Shown here: one piece after another, positions 1 through 7,311 of the stretch
How positions within the stretch are numbered: position 1 is the first letter of the stretch
Layout of the letters: each line of letters begins with the position of its first letter
Source: Psychrobacter sp. FDAARGOS_221
GTDB lineage: Bacteria > Pseudomonadota > Gammaproteobacteria > Pseudomonadales > Moraxellaceae
Assembly: GCF_002313155.2 (NCBI RefSeq)
Contig: NZ_NWFK02000001.1
Coordinates: forward strand, 2,852,001 to 2,916,000
Direction of reading: 5' to 3'
DNA length: 64,000 nt
Translations under genes and position numbers: made by a program
Notes under the pieces: generated by a model
Told to the model about the DNA's origin: nothing
The model's database searches: none
The model's input: the letters and a program-made list of their open reading frames with translations, nothing else

Positions 1-39
1 TATGTTTAAAAAATAGAGAGGCAAATATATCTGTAAAAC

Positions 40-55
40 CTGAAGGTTTTCTGAA
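40..55 (+). promoter_or_regulatory. Tandem CTGAA repeat upstream of the two-component operon
   Basis: CTGAA occurs at 40-44 and 51-55, so the half-sites are 11 bp apart in direct orientation. One turn of spacing between direct half-sites is typical of OmpR/PmrA-class response regulators. The same arrangement recurs at 108-123 on the other strand and at 5343-5358. It is probably the binding site of the regulator encoded at 175-837; this is inference from recurrence and spacing. Confidence 0.5.
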
Positions 56-69
56 TACTTAAGACTGTC

Positions 70-105
70 TGTTATTGATTTGGCTTTTTGTTATTGATTT
101 AGCTT
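70..105 (+). repeat. Direct repeat in the regulator promoter
   Basis: A 17-bp sequence beginning TGTTATTGATTT and ending GCTT is present at 70-86 and again at 89-105, with one mismatch. The copies are 19 bp apart and sit between the two CTGAA sites. They may be protein-binding sites or a recent small duplication. Confidence 0.5.
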
Positions 106-107
106 GG

Positions 108-123
108 TTCAGAAACCCTTCAG
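108..123 (-). promoter_or_regulatory. Second CTGAA-N6-CTGAA site, inverted
   Basis: On the minus strand CTGAA occurs twice with 11-bp spacing (TTCAG at 108-112 and 119-123 on the plus strand). It lies about 50 bp before the ATG at 175, near the expected promoter, so binding here could give autoregulation. Function is inferred. Confidence 0.45.
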
Positions 124-174
124 TTTGGTTTGTTATACTCAGTATTTAAAAAACTCTAGACTGTGAAGATTAAT

Positions 175-837
175 ATGCGAATACTAATGCTTGAAGACGA
201 CCTTGGCATTGGCGATGCTCTGTCAAGTGGTTTAAATGATATGGGCTTTAATGTGGATTGGCTCACAGATGGTGCGTTAGGCTTGCACGCACCTGATACT
301 GCCCCCTATGAGGTCATTATTTTAGATTTGGGTTTGCCCAATATTGAGGGGATAACATTGCTAAACCACTGGCGAGACCGAGGGATAAAAACCCCTGTCC
401 TGATTCTGACGGCTCGTGATGCCCTACCAGAGCGTGTGGCAGGGTTAAATGCAGGGGCAGATGACTACCTTTGTAAGCCTTTTGAGATAGAAGAGGTCGT
501 CGCCCGTTTATATGCACTGGGTCGTCGGCAACGTGGACAAAGCAATAATGAGGTTGAATTTGGTGCATTGACGCTTAATCGCACCAATAAAGTAGCAACC
601 CTAAAAGGAGATACGGTAGCACTTAACAAACAAGAGTATCAATTATTAGACTTACTGCTATCGCACCCAAATAAAATCTTCTCTCGTGCTGATATTGAGG
701 AGAGCTTATATAGCTGGGATGATGATATTGAAAGCAACACAGTAGAGGTGTATATCTCTCGACTGCGTAAAAAGTTTGGTAAATCTTTGATTAAGACATG
801 GCGCAATATGGGGTATCAGCTTGATAAAAAACCATAA
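175..837 (+). CDS. OmpR-family response regulator (PmrA/QseB-like)
   Basis: This is the cytoplasmic DNA-binding half of a two-component system. The N-terminal receiver domain has the acidic pocket EDD at residues 7-9, the phospho-acceptor Asp51 in ILDLGLP, the conserved Thr in LILTARD and Lys in CKPF. Residues ~130-220 form a winged helix of the Trans_reg_C type, ending in SRLRKKFG and GYQLD. An in-frame GTG at 163 would add MKIN; I prefer the ATG at 175 because the family normally starts MRILxxEDD. The partner kinase begins 76 bp downstream. CTGAA repeats in front of the gene suggest autoregulation. It resembles PmrA/QseB regulators in length and sequence; the signal is unknown. Confidence 0.92.
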   Translation: MRILMLEDDLGIGDALSSGLNDMGFNVDWLTDGALGLHAPDTAPYEVIILDLGLPNIEGITLLNHWRDRGIKTPVLILTARDALPERVAGLNAGADDYLCKPFEIEEVVARLYALGRRQRGQSNNEVEFGALTLNRTNKVATLKGDTVALNKQEYQLLDLLLSHPNKIFSRADIEESLYSWDDDIESNTVEVYISRLRKKFGKSLIKTWRNMGYQLDKKP

Positions 838-913
838 CTGTAACTTGTATCAATAATTTGTATCAATCAGCCATATTTATAGTTAGCAAATATCAGCTAT
901 TAGGAATTATTTT

Positions 914-2491
914 GTGAAGTCTAAAGACGATAAAGCCTTAGATGCTCAACCCTTAACCGCCCAGTCGCTAAGCGCTCAAATCATAAAAACTCACGCAAAG
1001 CATAATCAGTCTTGGTGGCATAGCACCCTAGATGATATGTCACATATTACCCATACAAATAGTATTAAAGGCAGTCTATTACGCAAGATGCTGGTCGGCT
1101 TGCCGTTAATTTGGCTTGTCGCATTAGTCTTAGCGAGTGTCTCTATTTTTCATGAAACCAATCGGCAAAATGACATTGAAATAGAGCAGATGGCACATTT
1201 ATTAAACGCTATCATCAGTAACAAGCGTCTATATAACAACGATGTCATTCCCGATGTGGTGTTACCCAAAAAAGAGGATGACTCACAGTTAGATGCAGGC
1301 TTTGCTGTTTGGGACACTCATAATAATCTACTCATGGTCAGCGAATTGGGTCGCCAATTTCCCCTAAAAACAGACACTGCGGGTTTTATTGATAGTAGCC
1401 ACTGGTGGCATGGTGATGCTAACCGTATCTTTTATCTAAAAACAACAGATGGCAACACCATCGCTGTTGGGCGTAAATGGGATGAACGCTTAGAGATTAC
1501 CCAAACGTCTATTATATCCATCGCTTTGGCTTTTTTTCTGACCATTCCCATACTCATCATATTTGCTCTGTGGACAATTCGTAAAGGCTTAATGCCAATG
1601 CAAAGTTTGTCTTTAGAATTAGACAAACGTAACGCCAGTGATTTAACAAGGCTAGATAAGACCGTGCCAGATGAATTAGACCCTTTTGTACAAGCGTTAA
1701 ATAGATTGTTTTTAAGAGTCAAAAAAACAATGGAGCAAGAGCAACGCTTTACCGCTGATGCCTCGCATGAGTTACGCACCCCTTTATCAGCGATTAAAGC
1801 TCAAAGTGAGGTGCTGATGATGACAAAAGACAGGGAAAAGCAAAAACATCATGCACAAAAAATATCTCAGTCTGCCGATAGAGCCACCCACTTAGTAGAA
1901 CAACTGCTTACGTTATCTTGCTTAGATAGCATGGCTAATGACAGTGGCAGTGGCAGTGGCAGTGACAGCCATATAAATAAGAATACCCAAAACGATAATG
2001 TCGATTGGATTGAGGTGAGTCATCAAGCCTTAAAAAGCGTACATCGGCAAGCTCGTGAAAAGCGTGTGACGTTAAAACGACATATCTTAGTTGATGATAA
2101 AGCCGTGCTACCTTTAACAAAAGGGCAAACAGGTGATGATACGCTGTTAATGCTATTGCTTAGAAATTTGCTCGATAACGCCATTCGTTACGGAAGTAAA
2201 AAATGTGATGAGAATAAAAAAAGTGATGGGAGCAAAGAGACGGACAACCTCGTTGAGCTAACCTTAGCCTCTGACTATATTAGCGTGCGTGATTATGGTG
2301 AAGGCATTGCAGAAAAAGATAGTAAACGCATTCAAGAACGCTTTTATCGTCCAGCAGGTCAAACCGAAACAGGCAGTGGTCTTGGACTGTCTATTATTGA
2401 ACGCATTACCCAACTATATGGCTTAACCTTTTCGCTAGAAAACCACCCTGAAGGTGGCGTTCTCGCAAAAATTCAAAAACCTAACCCTTAA
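914..2491 (+). CDS. Sensor histidine kinase (QseC/PmrB-like)
   Basis: This is the inner-membrane partner of the preceding regulator. A long N-terminal cytoplasmic segment precedes TM1 (GLPLIWLVALVLASV), a periplasmic sensor region of ~110 residues and TM2 (IISIALAFFLTIPILIIFAL). The dimerisation H-box ADASHELRTPLS places the phospho-acceptor at His285. The catalytic domain has an N-box (LLRNLLDNAIRYG), G1 (VRDYGEGI) and G2 (GSGLGLSII). The start is GTG at 914, and no better ATG lies nearby. A Ser/Gly repeat encoded by GGCAGT units and a Lys/Asp-rich stretch interrupt the cytoplasmic part, which makes it longer than usual for the family. Confidence 0.9.
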   Translation: MKSKDDKALDAQPLTAQSLSAQIIKTHAKHNQSWWHSTLDDMSHITHTNSIKGSLLRKMLVGLPLIWLVALVLASVSIFHETNRQNDIEIEQMAHLLNAIISNKRLYNNDVIPDVVLPKKEDDSQLDAGFAVWDTHNNLLMVSELGRQFPLKTDTAGFIDSSHWWHGDANRIFYLKTTDGNTIAVGRKWDERLEITQTSIISIALAFFLTIPILIIFALWTIRKGLMPMQSLSLELDKRNASDLTRLDKTVPDELDPFVQALNRLFLRVKKTMEQEQRFTADASHELRTPLSAIKAQSEVLMMTKDREKQKHHAQKISQSADRATHLVEQLLTLSCLDSMANDSGSGSGSDSHINKNTQNDNVDWIEVSHQALKSVHRQAREKRVTLKRHILVDDKAVLPLTKGQTGDDTLLMLLLRNLLDNAIRYGSKKCDENKKSDGSKETDNLVELTLASDYISVRDYGEGIAEKDSKRIQERFYRPAGQTETGSGLGLSIIERITQLYGLTFSLENHPEGGVLAKIQKPNP

Positions 2492-2582
2492 GGGTATTTT
2501 ATGGCAAGCGGTCAAGCTGTGGATGGGTTTTATCGATATGCTAAAGCATTGTAAATCAAGAGTTAAGACTTCAAATTAAGAG

Positions 2583-3920
2583 TTAAGACTTAAAATTAAA
2601 ATGCTCAAAATGAAACGCATTCGGAGCAAGCCCTTCTTCTATAAGTCTGGTACGGATACTCTCACGCATGGCAGTACCGCCACAAAAATAAACGCCAGCC
2701 TTTGCAATGTCTTTGTTATTGAGATGCGCAACATCATGCAAAATCCTATCTGGCGTTAATCTTGCTTGCTCCGACAACACCAATTGATAGTGAATACTGG
2801 GGTGGCTTGATAACAGTGATAATATTTCATCATGATAAATGGCTTCTTGCTTGGTGCGTACACAATAATAAAAATAGACGTCAATGTTATCGGTGTTGAT
2901 TGTACTGTGTAACCATGCCAAAAATGGGGTGATACCAATACCTGCCCCTATCCATACCTGTGTTTTACGCTTGGGGTTAAAAATAAAGTCGCCATAGGGC
3001 ATCTCAAGCTCAACCAAGTCATTTTTCTTAATGTGCTTTCCTAATTTTTTGGTATAGTCCCCTAGACCCGCAACCGAAAATCTAGGTGCATTCACAAGGT
3101 TTTTATCCTTAACTTGATGCGACCCAATAGACGATGAGATAGTAAAAGGATGTGGCTCTTTGGGTATGTTGTTATTTTTTAGAAAATTAATAAAAGCAAA
3201 TTGCCCTGCCCGCCAGTGCACAGTATTACCAATCGGCTTTATCGAAAACTCAGTCACCGTATCTAAATGACGTATTTCTTTGACCTTTCCTAACATGCGC
3301 TTAGACTTATTAAAGCCAAAAGCATAATAAACCCAAGCCCAAATACCGATAATAGAGACTGCCATAAGTAATAGACCAATGGGCGACAGTAATGCAAATG
3401 GTTTTACCGCAAAAAATAAGTGAAACACACTAACAAGAAACACAATGCCCATCAGCTTATGCGTCCACTTCCAAATTTGATAAGGAATAAAACCTGAAAA
3501 ACTAATGGCAACCAACCCCAATAATAGCCATGTTGCCCATTCGCCCATATCGCTACCGATGGATGCCATACTCGCATCTGGATAATTAATAGGTTGTGGC
3601 ACAAACCACCAATGTAAAAATATACACACCACGGCTAACATGCCAGCCCAGCGATGCAATATATAAAGCTTATCGAGCCCACCAAACAGCGTCTCCAATA
3701 TAGCGTGGCGTGTCGCCATGACAAAGGATATCATCATCGCTGTGAGTGCCAACCCTGCATTATAAGCGGCAAACCACCGTCTGATTGAAAGCTCATCGGG
3801 TAATAATGCACCTAATGAAATCAATATTGCCAAAAAGCAAATAAAAGCAAACCATTGCTGTTTTGTTGTGCTTCTAAAGAGATGGTTAATGGCATTAAAA
3901 AAGGAGGAGATTTTGCTCAT
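2583..3920 (-). CDS. Ferric-reductase-like flavocytochrome with FAD/NAD(P)-binding domain
   Basis: The membrane oxidoreductase has an N-terminal ferric-reductase-like transmembrane domain of about six helices, with His residues suited to haem ligation (HRWAGMLAVVCIFLHWW). This is followed by an FNR-type domain: HPFTISSS is the FAD-binding motif, WIGAGIGITPF the nicotinamide-binding loop, and YFCGG is near the C terminus. At 445 residues it has the usual length of the COG4097 'predicted ferric reductase' family. It likely passes electrons from NAD(P)H through FAD and haem to an extracytoplasmic acceptor; the acceptor is unknown. It is convergent with the two-component genes and lies downstream of the DUF3500 gene on the same strand. 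Confidence 0.85.
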   Translation of the reverse strand: MSKISSFFNAINHLFRSTTKQQWFAFICFLAILISLGALLPDELSIRRWFAAYNAGLALTAMMISFVMATRHAILETLFGGLDKLYILHRWAGMLAVVCIFLHWWFVPQPINYPDASMASIGSDMGEWATWLLLGLVAISFSGFIPYQIWKWTHKLMGIVFLVSVFHLFFAVKPFALLSPIGLLLMAVSIIGIWAWVYYAFGFNKSKRMLGKVKEIRHLDTVTEFSIKPIGNTVHWRAGQFAFINFLKNNNIPKEPHPFTISSSIGSHQVKDKNLVNAPRFSVAGLGDYTKKLGKHIKKNDLVELEMPYGDFIFNPKRKTQVWIGAGIGITPFLAWLHSTINTDNIDVYFYYCVRTKQEAIYHDEILSLLSSHPSIHYQLVLSEQARLTPDRILHDVAHLNNKDIAKAGVYFCGGTAMRESIRTRLIEEGLAPNAFHFEHFNFKS

Positions 3921-3973
3921 GAAGATTTCTACATTTTTTATTTAGGTTTTGCATAATGTTGGTAAATTAGGGT

Positions 3974-4019
3974 GCATCTTCCATACCAACAAACTATCAA
4001 ACGATTAAATGGAAGATGC
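3974..4019. repeat. Perfect 11-bp inverted repeat with a 24-nt loop
   Basis: GCATCTTCCAT at 3974-3984 is matched by its reverse complement at 4009-4019. It sits between the DUF3500 stop codon and the ferric-reductase start, both on the minus strand. No T-run follows on either strand, so it may be an mRNA processing or stabilising hairpin, or a weak attenuator, rather than a classical terminator. Confidence 0.6.
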
Positions 4020-4045
4020 GCTTTAATAATAAACTATCTAACCGC

Positions 4046-5281
4046 CTATTTATGGAACTCTTCAATATGGCGTTGTAACCAATCTTCGCCATAGTCATTT
4101 GATGGATCTCTTACAATTGTATGAGGATGTGTATTCCAGTCAAACCCTGTACGTTGGTCAGCGAAGTCGATCAAAATAGATGGACCATTGACTCTAAAGA
4201 ATATTTTCTCACTACCATCTGTCGGTCCCATCCACATAAAGTACAAGTTATTTATTCCGTCTTGTTTAATTTTTTCTATCCAAGCTTCAGCAATATCAAA
4301 GTCAGCATTCCCAACATATTCTTCAATTAATACCCATAAAAGCCTTTGCTGAGCATCTGTAAGCTCATCGCCTCTAATACCACGATTCTCAATTGGAACG
4401 TCTTTTTTACCTGGTCCTTTAAAATCAATAGGTCCAAATCTATTCGATGGGTACTCGATATTAATTAGTGCTTTTTGTTGTTGTTCAGCATTTAAGCTAT
4501 TAAAAAGCTCCCAGCCTCGGTTTCTCTCTTGAGGTAAAAATGTATAGCCTGCGTGTTGTCCTTGAGATATAGTAGCTGGGTCAGACCCATAAAACATTGG
4601 TACAAAGGTGGTTTGACCATCTATAACTGTAAAATTAGCAGCTAGATGATGCCCTGTAATCATATACCCCCACTTACTATCGGTAGTTGGGTCTCCATAA
4701 AATGAGACGTAATAACCAATTGCGCCTAAGCTACGATTTTTAGTAAAAAACTTATCACTATCAAGCTCACGGTTTTCACCCTCACGTTTTAACTCATCAT
4801 CACCTTGCACAGCAGCCCATATTTTATAATAACCTTGGGAGCTGGTGGATGCTTTTAGTAGGTTATGTAGTAACTCACGTTGCTCAATACTAAAACGACC
4901 TATGGGTAAGCCATTTCTGCTTTGGCTATCTGTTGGGGCATTTGTCCAGTAGGTACGAGCGTTATCATCATTAAAATCATAGATTACGCTTGCCTTTTGG
5001 TCATCACTTAAGCTGTTGATCAATGCTTGAGCTGCCACAGTCATTTGAGTTGCACTGCGAGCGAAGTTAGGCACTTCATCATGCTCATGCATATGGGTTG
5101 ATGAGTCATGCGTGTGAGTATGTGGGGTCTCATTATGCGTGTGACTTGATGAGTTGTGGGTATGTGTTGGTTGGATATTGTATGTAGGAGGTTGTGTAGA
5201 GCTATCATTTATAACTAACTCTGCATTGGCAGTCTGCACTAAAGTTAACGTTAACACACCTAAAATGATTGTCTTTTTCAT
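4046..5281 (-). CDS. Exported DUF3500 protein with His-rich N terminus
   Basis: A Sec signal peptide (residues ~1-20, ending TANA) is followed by a metal-binding-looking region (residues ~38-70) with repeated HTH, HTHN and HMHEHDE motifs. The remainder matches the DUF3500 family, with motifs such as SLGAIGYYVSFYGDP, GYMITGHHLAANFTV and YFMWMGPTDG. Function is not established. The His repeats suggest periplasmic zinc, copper, nickel or iron binding. The gene is preceded by a Fur/Zur-like AT-rich site and a CTGAA-N6-CTGAA site, tying it to metal status and to the neighbouring two-component system. It is on the same strand as the ferric-reductase gene, 125 bp upstream of it. Confidence 0.85.
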   Translation of the reverse strand: MKKTIILGVLTLTLVQTANAELVINDSSTQPPTYNIQPTHTHNSSSHTHNETPHTHTHDSSTHMHEHDEVPNFARSATQMTVAAQALINSLSDDQKASVIYDFNDDNARTYWTNAPTDSQSRNGLPIGRFSIEQRELLHNLLKASTSSQGYYKIWAAVQGDDELKREGENRELDSDKFFTKNRSLGAIGYYVSFYGDPTTDSKWGYMITGHHLAANFTVIDGQTTFVPMFYGSDPATISQGQHAGYTFLPQERNRGWELFNSLNAEQQQKALINIEYPSNRFGPIDFKGPGKKDVPIENRGIRGDELTDAQQRLLWVLIEEYVGNADFDIAEAWIEKIKQDGINNLYFMWMGPTDGSEKIFFRVNGPSILIDFADQRTGFDWNTHPHTIVRDPSNDYGEDWLQRHIEEFHK

Positions 5282-5320
5282 ATATACACCTTATGAGTTA
5301 AAAAAATTATTGTTAATTTA

Positions 5321-5342
5321 GATTATGATTATAACGATAATT
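5321..5342. promoter_or_regulatory. Fur/Zur-like operator before the DUF3500 gene
   Basis: The stretch GATTATGATTATAACGATAA contains GATTAT, GATTAT and GATAAT hexamers, like Fur boxes built from GATAAT repeats. It ends about 40 bp upstream of the ATG at 5281. Metal regulation fits the His-rich product, but Fur and Zur sites cannot be told apart here. Confidence 0.4.
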
Positions 5343-5358
5343 CTGAACGTTTTCTGAA
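5343..5358 (+). promoter_or_regulatory. CTGAA-N6-CTGAA site upstream of the DUF3500 gene
   Basis: CTGAA is at 5343-5347 and 5354-5358, the same 11-bp spacing as at 40-55 and 108-123. Here both half-sites extend to CTGAAC. It lies 62-77 bp upstream of the start codon and abuts the Fur/Zur-like site. It is the main evidence that the regulator at 175-837 controls this gene. Confidence 0.5.
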
Positions 5359-5370
5359 CCGATATCCTTT

Positions 5371-5403
5371 TTAATAAGTGTCGTTAAATTCTTGAACACT
5401 ACA
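5371..5403. repeat. Possible solo IS3-type terminal repeat
   Basis: These 33 bp match the right terminal repeat of the IS3 element ending at 7278 at about 24 of 33 positions by eye, including the outer CACTACA. No transposase is attached. It could be a relic of an earlier related insertion or excision, or a chance resemblance. Confidence 0.3.
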
Positions 5404-5552
5404 ATTACGCACTTTAAGTTTTATTGCTATTTTGTCTAGGTAGCATGATAAAACTCAGAGCTTGATGCCCGTATCATTTTGATTTAGAGTAAGGCATTAC
5501 GCAGGTTCAGACACTCCCTCCAATTTTCACCTAGTCTGATAAGGCTCTAAAC

Positions 5553-5816
5553 ATGTTAAAAAGTCGTTATATACAATACATTATTTTTATTTTATTATTA
5601 ACCAGTACGCTTATGGGTTGGAGTTGGGCGTGGGGACTTTTATTTGTTTTTTGGACGATACCTGCCTACTTTTCAGGTGAGGTTTTCTCTATCAATATGG
5701 TTGAGCGACGCTACGAGCCTGTGTTTTTTTGGGTGATTATTACTACATGGATAGTGCTTGGGGTTTCGATGATTGCGATGGATATACCTCTACTCTTAGC
5801 CCTATTGAAGACTTAG
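5553..5816 (+). CDS. Small two-helix membrane protein, unknown function
   Basis: An 87-residue hydrophobic protein has helices at ~10-40 (IIFILLLTSTLMGWSWAWGLLFVFWTIPAYF) and ~55-80 (PVFFWVIITTWIVLGVSMIAM), joined by a short charged loop. AAGG about 8 nt before the ATG can act as the ribosome-binding site. I do not recognise the family. It lies divergent to the DUF3500 gene and just before the IS3 element, so it may be a cargo gene tied to the redox/metal group to its left. Confidence 0.6.
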   Translation: MLKSRYIQYIIFILLLTSTLMGWSWAWGLLFVFWTIPAYFSGEVFSINMVERRYEPVFFWVIITTWIVLGVSMIAMDIPLLLALLKT

Positions 5817-5890
5817 ATTATAATGTAGTGGCATAATTAAATAGGACAGTCAATAAGAGGTTATACTATCACCATAACTGGAGAGAAGAT

Positions 5891-6262
5891 ATACCCCCCA
5901 AACGCGGACGTTACAGTACTGAGTTCAAGCTAGAAGCCATACAACTGGTTGAAGAACAAGGTAGAAAGATACCAAAGGTAGCCAGTTCATTAGGTGTTAG
6001 TAATAAAACCTTAGAGAGTTGGGTATACAAATACCGTAAAAAACAGCAAGGCATCATGCCGTCAGAAGGTAAAGTGCTAACGCCTGAACTACGGCGTATC
6101 CAAGAGCTTGAGAAGCAAGTCAAGCAGCTTAAAATGGAACGTGATATTTTAAATGAGGAGGGATAAAGCGAAGCACTGCTTCGCCCCGACGCAAGGCAAG
6201 AGCTATGCTCGAGTGAAGCATCTGCTCTGCTAGCCCAAGACAACCTGAACGTGTATCGCTAG
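5891..6262 (+). pseudogene. IS3 orfA (broken): helix-turn-helix part of transposase
   Basis: The frame reads PPKRGRYSTEFKLEAIQLV onward, then LGVSNKTLESWVYKYRK, the usual helix-turn-helix, and ELEKQVKQLKMERDIL, a leucine-zipper-like coiled coil. A good ribosome-binding site (GGAGAGAAG) is followed at 5891-5893 by ATA where ATG is expected, so the start appears mutated. A 60-bp palindromic insert then brings a TAA at 6164-6166. Skipping the insert, the frame continues to ASALLAQDNLNVYR and TAG at 6260-6262. Confidence 0.8.
6154..6213 (+). repeat. Palindromic mini-element, copy E1
   Basis: This 60-bp insert interrupts orfA. It begins TGAGGAGGGATAA and carries an inverted repeat GCGAAGCA/TGCTTCGC, then GACGCAAGGC, then a small stem GAGC-TAT-GCTC. 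Removing it restores the orfA reading frame into its natural C terminus. It is clearly homologous to E2 and E3. Confidence 0.8.
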
Positions 6263-6915
6263 TGAATGAGTTAGCAGAGCAAGCAAACCTGAGTAAACAA
6301 AGGCTATGTGAACTGTTTAGTGTGATCAAGAGCAGTTATTATTACAATGCCAAAGACAAACCAATAGACATTGAACTGATAAGGCTTAAAGCCTTAGTCA
6401 GACAAGTGTTTGAGCAATCAAATGGCTCAGCTGGCGCAAGAACAATATCTGCCATTGTCACCAATCAACATGGCATCAAACTCACCCGCTACAGAGCAGG
6501 TAAGCTTATAGATAAGATGGGACTGGTGAGTCGGCAAATAAAATCACACAAGTACAAGTCAGATGATACCTCTCATAAAGTGTATGACAACGTACTTGAG
6601 CGTCAGTTTGCCCCTAGTGCACCCAACCAAGTATGGACAGGTGATGTGACTTATATCCGCATTAAAGGGGGTTGGTGCTACCTTGCCATCGTTATGGACT
6701 TGTATGCTAGACGTATCGCTGGCTTTAAGCTATCAGACAGTCCAAATACTGCACTTACGACATCGGCTTTAAAGATGGCATACCATACAAGGCTTGAGCC
6801 TACCGATGTTCTGTTTCATTCAGATCAGGGTACTCATTATACCAGTGAGGCGTATGCTCAGTGTGTGACTGAGTGTACTGGTATGACGCACAGCATGAGC
6901 CGTAAGGGTAACCCA

Positions 6916-6977
6916 CTACAGGCATAGCCTGCCGTCTTACGTCAGGGCAAAGCAGTGCTTTGCTATTTCCCTCTTCA
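6916..6977 (-). repeat. Palindromic mini-element, copy E2 (inverted)
   Basis: This 62-bp insert lies between the Pro of GNP and the Trp/Asp of WDNAP in orfB. Its reverse complement aligns over its whole length with E1: TGAAGAGGGAAATA, inverted repeat GCAAAGCA/TGCTTTGC, GACGTAAG, then the stem CAGGC-TAT-GCCTG. Changes in one hairpin arm are matched in the other (G-C to A-T at the third pair). Confidence 0.8.
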
Positions 6978-7033
6978 TGGGATAACGCCCCCACTGAACG
7001 CTTCTTTAGGAGCTTTAAGATAGAATAGAATGG

Positions 7034-7097
7034 TGAGGAGCGTTAAGAAACAGTCTGGGGGACTGTTTTAGTGACGCAAGGCGTAGCGATAGCGAAG
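7034..7097 (+). repeat. Palindromic mini-element, copy E3
   Basis: A third, diverged copy of about 64 bp lies within the orfB 3' part. It starts TGAGGAGCGTTAA and has a different but perfect hairpin, AAACAGTC-TGGGG-GACTGTTT, followed by the shared GTGACGCAAGGC and ending GCGATAGCGAAG. The shared ends and replaced hairpin arms show that structure rather than sequence is kept. Confidence 0.72.
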
Positions 7098-7303
7098 TAC
7101 CAAAAAACGGTTATGACAATATTGATGAGCCTAGACAGGCTGTGAGTGCTTATATTTGGGACTATTATCAGAATGTGAGACCACACAGTTTTAATGAGTA
7201 TTTAACACCGTTCGAAAAAGAGAGACTTTATTTCAACAAAACCTCTTAAATTCTGTCTAAAAATACTTGACCACTACACATACACTTGAGTACTTACTAA
7301 ACT

Positions 7304-7311
7304 AACTCCTA
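7304..7311. repeat. IS256 target-site duplication, left
   Basis: AACTCCTA directly abuts the left terminal repeat of the IS256-family element and is repeated exactly at 8615-8622. Confidence 0.85.

Larger units (their letters stand above)
6262..7249 (+). pseudogene. IS3 orfB (broken): DDE integrase-type transposase
   Basis: GTG at 6262 overlaps the orfA stop by one base. The frame shows the HTH_21 region (RQVFEQSNGSAGARTISAI), then the rve-type integrase core with catalytic Asp in WTGDVTYI and Asp in FHSDQGTHYTS. After MSRKGNP a 62-bp insert (6916-6977) truncates the protein; the continuation DNAPTERFFRSFKIE, with the catalytic Glu, appears in another frame after it. A third insert (7034-7097) precedes the C-terminal part PKNGYDNIDEPRQAVSAYI and PHSFNEYLTPFEKERL. 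The stop is at 7247-7249. The gene is a decayed pseudogene. Confidence 0.85.
5824..7278 (+). mobile_element. IS3-family insertion sequence, degenerate, with three internal mini-element insertions
   Basis: Imperfect terminal inverted repeats define the ends: TGTAGTGG at 5824-5831 and its complement CCACTACA at 7271-7278, with further matches (GACAG, AGAGG) inward. Two frames read rightwards, orfA (5891-6262) and orfB (6262-7249), as in IS3. Both are broken: orfA lacks a start codon, and three related ~60-bp palindromic inserts sit at 6154-6213, 6916-6977 and 7034-7097. No clear target duplication is visible. It can be mobilised only by a transposase in trans, if at all. Confidence 0.85.

Noticed and set aside
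317..568. Minus-strand open frame opposite the response regulator
   Set aside because: It lies fully inside a strongly supported gene on the other strand and has no recognisable protein features.
5480..5530. Possible tRNA or tmRNA 3' end (GCAGGTTCAGACACTCCCTCC)
   Set aside because: It lacks a proper T-loop GTTCGA sequence and a matching acceptor strand; no cloverleaf can be drawn.
6154..7097. Idea that the ~60-bp inserts in the IS3 transposase are translational bypass or self-splicing segments
   Set aside because: E1 has GGA followed by a stop and a hairpin, reminiscent of the phage T4 gene 60 bypass, but no matching landing codon follows. E2 is inserted in the opposite orientation, and orfA also lacks a start codon, so simple insertion into a dead gene is the better explanation.
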